A model generated the notes under the pieces. It was not told the origin of the DNA, made no database searches, and saw only the letters and a list, made by a program, of their open reading frames with translations. From positions 1 through 14,555 of the forward strand of contig JAGGWI010000065.1 of the NCBI GenBank assembly GCA_021157505.1: a stretch of DNA of 14,555 bases, written 5' to 3'. How positions within the stretch are numbered: position 1 is the first letter of the stretch; each line of letters starts with the position of its first letter. The position numbers and the translations under genes were made by a program. The DNA comes from Desulfuromusa sp. Its GTDB lineage: Bacteria; Desulfobacterota; Desulfuromonadia; Desulfuromonadales; Geopsychrobacteraceae. Positions 14,024-14,555 of this stretch are shown piece after piece.

Positions 14024-14034
14024 TGGTGTCGCAA
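14021..14034. repeat. Palindromic intergenic repeat, terminal remnant (copy 3)
   Basis: TGATGGTGTCGCAA matches the outer left end of the element at 1194 (TGATGGCGTCGCAA) at 13 of 14 positions. The rest of the element is absent: leuC's binding site begins at 14049. The first three bases are the leuA stop codon, exactly as in tsf. A short match alone could be chance, but the same phase at a stop codon supports relationship. Confidence 0.55.
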
Positions 14035-14058
14035 AATAATATCGATACAGGAGAATCC

Positions 14059-14555
14059 ATGGGTCAAACATTAGCAGAAAAGATTTTTGATAGTCATTTG
14101 CGCGATGAACCATTTCAGGGAACTAAAATTCTCAGTCTGGATCGTGTTCTCTGTCATGAAATAACGACACCGGTGGCAATTGCCGATTTAGTTTGGCGTG
14201 AAAAAGATCGGGTTTTTGATCGGGAGAAAATAAAGGTCGTAATCGATCACGTGACCCCTTCCAAAGACACAAAAACTGCGACTCAAGCCAAGATTCTGCG
14301 GGATTGGGCCAGACGCCATGACATCCCCGATTTCTTTGATGTTGGTCGTAATGGTGTCTGTCATGCCCTTTTCCCCGAAAAAGGTTATATCCGTCCCGGA
14401 TTTACGGTGATTATGGGAGATAGCCATACCTGTACTCATGGCGCTTTTGGTGCCTTTGCTGCGGGTGTTGGAACAACAGATCTCGAAGTTGGGATTTTGA
14501 AAGGGGTCTGTGCCTTCCGTGAACCAGCAACTATCCGGGTCAATCTGAACGGAAC
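14059..14555 (+). CDS. leuC: 3-isopropylmalate dehydratase, large subunit (partial, 3' end outside window)
   Basis: LeuC with LeuD isomerises 2- to 3-isopropylmalate, the step after LeuA. The first 165 residues are present and the frame is open to the window edge. Family motifs are IDHVTPS (62-68), NGVCHALFPEKG (98-109), GDSHTCTHGAFGAFAAG (120-136) and GTTDLEVGILKGVCAFR (138-154). These are aconitase-family sequences; the cysteines that hold the [4Fe-4S] cluster lie in the missing part. AGGAG (14049-14053) is five bases from ATG, and the gap to leuA is 35 bases, so it is almost certainly under the same T-box control. The start and motif wording favour LeuC over aconitase or homoaconitase. Confidence 0.94.
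   Translation, partial: MGQTLAEKIFDSHLRDEPFQGTKILSLDRVLCHEITTPVAIADLVWREKDRVFDREKIKVVIDHVTPSKDTKTATQAKILRDWARRHDIPDFFDVGRNGVCHALFPEKGYIRPGFTVIMGDSHTCTHGAFGAFAAGVGTTDLEVGILKGVCAFREPATIRVNLNG

Overview
The window reads as one dense, plus-strand stretch of bacterial chromosome made almost entirely of conserved genes. The order is rpsB end, tsf, pyrH, frr, a small ferredoxin gene, uppS, cdsA, dxr, rseP, tsaB, a YdcH/DUF465 gene, ilvB, ilvN, psd, pssA, leuA and the start of leuC. This order, together with a clostridial-type 2[4Fe-4S] ferredoxin and a T-box leader on leuA in an organism with a Gram-negative gene set (rseP, pssA/psd), points to the Desulfuromonadales/Geobacterales group (former Deltaproteobacteria). 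I place it near Desulfuromonas or Pelobacter rather than a high-GC Geobacter because base composition looks only moderate by eye. This placement is inference from gene content and recalled synteny, not from a database search.

Region 1 (1-2904) is the translation block. It holds the repeat-rich tail of what is probably ribosomal protein S2, then EF-Ts, UMP kinase and ribosome recycling factor, then a 54-residue ferredoxin closed by a strong terminator. A long palindromic repeat sits between tsf and pyrH.

Region 2 (3022-7784) is an envelope/isoprenoid operon with almost no spacing between genes. UppS makes the undecaprenyl carrier, CdsA makes CDP-diacylglycerol, Dxr is the committed step of the MEP pathway that feeds UppS, and RseP is the site-2 protease of envelope-stress signalling. 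TsaB (t6A tRNA modification) ends it. cdsA appears to begin at an ATT codon.

Region 3 (7785-12022) holds a YdcH-family gene with its own hairpin terminator, a decayed second copy of the palindromic repeat, then ilvB-ilvN (acetohydroxyacid synthase) followed by psd and pssA. With cdsA, the window therefore encodes the route from phosphatidic acid to phosphatidylethanolamine.

Region 4 (12023-14555) is the leucine operon: a probable promoter, a T-box riboswitch with a CTC leucine specifier and mutually exclusive antiterminator/terminator, an additional structured 5'-UTR segment, leuA, a remnant of the same repeat at the leuA stop codon, and the first 165 codons of leuC.

I found no mobile element, CRISPR array, tRNA or rRNA, and nothing that looks like an undescribed multi-gene system. 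The points most worth a second look are the repeat family whose outer end coincides with stop codons, the heptad-repeat tail, the ATT start of cdsA and the structured segment between the T-box terminator and leuA.
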